Origin: Pontibacillus yanchengensis Y32
Lineage (GTDB): Bacteria; Bacillota; Bacilli; Bacillales; BH030062
Length of the DNA: 52,253 nucleotides
Assembly (NCBI RefSeq): GCF_000770635.1
Contig: NZ_AVBF01000027.1
Coordinates: forward strand, 1-52,253
Direction: 5' to 3'
The position numbers were made by a program, and so were the translations under genes. The notes below the pieces were generated by a model. That model searched no databases. It had not been told where the DNA came from and saw nothing but the letters and a program-made list of their open reading frames with translations. Shown piece by piece: positions 50,511-52,253 of this stretch (position 1 is the stretch's first letter; the number at the start of each line of letters is the position of its first letter).

Positions 50511-51284
50511 GTGAGCCACACTCAATATAGAATAGACCAGGAACCAAACGGGACCTCCACGAAAAACAAATCTCATCAAATGAGAGATTTCTGCGATGAA
50601 CTTAACATACGAGGCATTTACATTGAAAACGCATACATGCTAGAGCTTGGTTGCGGGCATGGTTTTGTAACTCAAGCCTTTCAGCACTTACAAGCTGATG
50701 TGAAAGGTATTCATTGTTCACCTCAAGAGATAAGCATTGCTCAAAAACAAAATCCTGAAGCCTATTATTTAAAAGGAAACCCAGAGTACCTTCCATTTGA
50801 AAAAGATAGCTTCGATATCGTTTATGCCTGTAATCAATGGGAACACTTAGACCGAAATAAAGTCCTAAGTGAAGTAGACAGGGTCTTAAAGCCAAAGGGA
50901 TACTTACTTATTCTTGATGCGAACTGCCGTCTTGACCATGAAGGTGTTGTTTATCTTACAAATGAATTGTTATCCATGTACGGACAGCTTCCACTAACGA
51001 CCTATTCACACTCATCAGATGAACAGGCTATCTCTTTTCCTCCGAAATGGTCAGAAGAATGGGCGAAAGCTGGATTCACCTTTATTGATGAATGGAGCTC
51101 AACCTGCAATATAGAGTTCACTTTAAAGAGCTGGACGAATACCGTTCTACAACATACGAGTGATGCAAGCAACTATATAAAGTCTAGAATCATGGATGAA
51201 ATACGAGCATTCTTGCTCAACTCAACAGAGGAAGATACGTTTCACATCCCTTATGCATGTAGTACAGTAATTCTTCAGAAATAA
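50511..51284 (+). CDS. Class I SAM-dependent methyltransferase
   Basis: 257 residues. Motif I is MLELGCGHGFVTQAFQHL near residue 45, followed by GIHCSPQEISIAQKQNPEAY, SFDIVYACNQWEHLDR (motif IV region) and LKPKGYLLILDA, as in Methyltransf_11 proteins. The GTG start follows AGGAG at eight bases; a GTG three codons earlier is the alternative. The substrate is unknown. It is convergent with pdaA. Confidence 0.88.
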   Translation: MSHTQYRIDQEPNGTSTKNKSHQMRDFCDELNIRGIYIENAYMLELGCGHGFVTQAFQHLQADVKGIHCSPQEISIAQKQNPEAYYLKGNPEYLPFEKDSFDIVYACNQWEHLDRNKVLSEVDRVLKPKGYLLILDANCRLDHEGVVYLTNELLSMYGQLPLTTYSHSSDEQAISFPPKWSEEWAKAGFTFIDEWSSTCNIEFTLKSWTNTVLQHTSDASNYIKSRIMDEIRAFLLNSTEEDTFHIPYACSTVILQK

Positions 51285-51314
51285 AAGTCCTGGCTATCCA
51301 AACCAGGACTTTTC
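51283..51314. terminator. Bidirectional terminator between convergent genes
   Basis: AAAAGTCCTGG and CCAGGACTTTT form an 11 bp perfect stem with AT runs on both sides. Confidence 0.88.
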
Positions 51315-51320
51315 TATGCT

Positions 51321-52130
51321 TCACAATCCAAAATGTTCCGAAATCGGTTGTGGCAGTATTTGCTTCATGACAAGGTGATCAAGACTTTTGAATTGATAGC
51401 CCTGTTTTTGGAGTTCCTCAATCATATGCTCCAATGCTTCAGCATTATCTTCAGAAACAGTGTGTAACAACATCACTGCCCCAGGGTGGATTTGATTTAT
51501 GACACTTCTATAAGCATATTCCCAACCTTTTTGTTGGTTCGTATGCCAGTCTACAAATGCCAAAGACCAAAACATGGTGATATACCCTAATTCTTCTGTT
51601 GTAGCTAAGCTTCTTTCGCTAAAAGTCCCTCTTGGTGGACGTAAATACATCATCGAATCTTGATCCGTAATTTCTGCTACTGCTTTCTCCACTTTGGACA
51701 GCTCTTTAGCAATTCGTTCCTTGCTCATTTTTGAGAAATCAGGATGACTCCAGGAATGGTTCCCTACAATATGCCCTTCCTTGACCATACGTTTAACTAA
51801 ATCAGATGCGCTGTTGACGTAATGCCCTGTCACAAAAAAGGTAGCAGGGACTTGTTTTTCCTTCAATACGTCTAAAATTTGGCCTGTGTACCCTTGTTCA
51901 TAACCGTTATCAAACGTTAAATACACAACTTTTTCATCTGTAGCGTCAATATAATATCCTCCATATTTTCTTAACAAATCACCATATCCACCAGTATATG
52001 GAGGCTGATGATTTTTACTTTTACTATATCCCCATCCGTGACTTTGATCACTGTATGCTTCTGCAAACTGGATGGGTAACGTTGAGAATATGGTAAATAC
52101 AATAAGTATAAAAAGCACTAGCTTCCTCAA
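51321..52130 (-). CDS. pdaA: Peptidoglycan N-acetylmuramic acid deacetylase PdaA (spore cortex)
   Basis: 269 residues. Acts on cortex peptidoglycan to allow muramic-delta-lactam formation, needed for germination. Signal peptide RKLVLFILIVFTIFSTLPIQ is followed by the NodB domain: TFDNGYEQGYT (the PdaA-type motif 1), GNHSWSHPDF with both ligand His, YLRPPRG, FWSLAFVDWHT and MLLHTVSEDNAEAL. The match to Bacillus PdaA extends over the full length. The TTG start follows GTGGGTGAT at good spacing; a GTG four codons upstream is also open. It supports a sporulating host. Expression is expected in the forespore, but no SigG promoter was identified with confidence. Confidence 0.95.
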   Translation of the reverse strand: MRKLVLFILIVFTIFSTLPIQFAEAYSDQSHGWGYSKSKNHQPPYTGGYGDLLRKYGGYYIDATDEKVVYLTFDNGYEQGYTGQILDVLKEKQVPATFFVTGHYVNSASDLVKRMVKEGHIVGNHSWSHPDFSKMSKERIAKELSKVEKAVAEITDQDSMMYLRPPRGTFSERSLATTEELGYITMFWSLAFVDWHTNQQKGWEYAYRSVINQIHPGAVMLLHTVSEDNAEALEHMIEELQKQGYQFKSLDHLVMKQILPQPISEHFGL

Positions 52131-52199
52131 ATAATCACCCACTTTTTATGTAGTTTTTTTCAAGCTGGCTTTTTTATACTTCTGGACTGATAAAAAACA

Positions 52200-52253
52200 A
52201 AAGCTATCTTGAAGACTTGGATTCGAGATATTATGGATTAGAGAAATGTTTCC
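52200..52253 (-). repeat. End repeat of a composite element, running off the window
   Basis: AAAGCTATCTTGAAGACTTG then GATTCGAGATATTATGGATT: inverted copy of the end repeat, the left boundary of an element that continues beyond the window. Confidence 0.8.

Overview
The window reads as a low-to-moderate GC, spore-forming Bacillaceae chromosome segment, probably a halotolerant or moderately halophilic genus near Pontibacillus, Halobacillus or Virgibacillus. Pointers are strong AGGAGG ribosome sites, a T-box leader, a guanine riboswitch, a CotF-type spore protein, the cortex enzyme PdaA, an RsbR-type stressosome protein, a BCCT osmolyte carrier and a cation/proton antiporter. The genus is an inference. 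I see 40 credible protein genes, 30 of them on the minus strand, plus two decayed genes. There are no rRNA genes, prophage, transposase genes or cas genes. Both window edges lie inside an interspersed repeat, so the window may be a whole draft contig broken at repeats.

Layout. 0.2-3.6 kb: ileS of the long (IleRS2-like) type with a T-box leader. 3.8-8.9 kb: an iron-siderophore ABC operon (ATPase, binding lipoprotein, two permeases) divergent from a ferredoxin-NADP reductase across a Fur box. 9.2-11.7 kb: small membrane proteins and an antiporter. 12.2-17.1 kb: a secreted DUF2927/Ig-like protein, a large unknown secreted protein and a spore coat protein, separated by repeat-rich gaps. 17.2-18.8 kb: guanine riboswitch and purine permease. 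19-22 kb: a UvrD/PcrA-type helicase and a deacetylase homologue that has lost its metal ligands. 22.8-30 kb: M29 aminopeptidase, nitroreductase, BCCT carrier, duplicated-domain lipoprotein, RsbR-like protein, cupin. 30-33.4 kb: hydrolase, methyltransferase and FAD monooxygenase. 33.4-34.3 kb: GNAT gene followed by a glutaredoxin remnant and a degenerate tRNA-Cys. 35-41.4 kb: acyl-CoA synthetase, three tandem YczE-like membrane proteins, a GntR regulator and a YitT protein. 41.8-52.1 kb: SRPBCC protein, muramidase-like protein with Ig domain, glgA-glgP, AlkA-type glycosylase, AadA-like nucleotidyltransferase, methyltransferase and pdaA.

The most unusual content is between the genes. (i) A roughly 150-270 bp element (called R1 here), bounded by GCGCAAGCGCC and GGCGCTGGAGCTGGACGTGG, occurs as about eleven copies or fragments, all in one orientation whatever the direction of the neighbouring genes. 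(ii) Arrays of a strict 20-21 bp unit starting GAGCRAC occur at four loci, sometimes in conserved flanks. (iii) A 14-unit array of a 21 bp ATATGCGTG repeat lies at 22.3 kb, with a possible small relative at 39.6 kb. (iv) GC-rich hairpin elements have arms that differ in sequence between copies but stay perfectly self-complementary. (v) TCTCGAATCCAAG end repeats bound a composite of (ii) and (iv). These repeats, the decayed glutaredoxin/tRNA-Cys pair, the catalytically dead deacetylase and the YczE triplication are the main leads. No new defence or biosynthetic system is demonstrated by the sequence alone.
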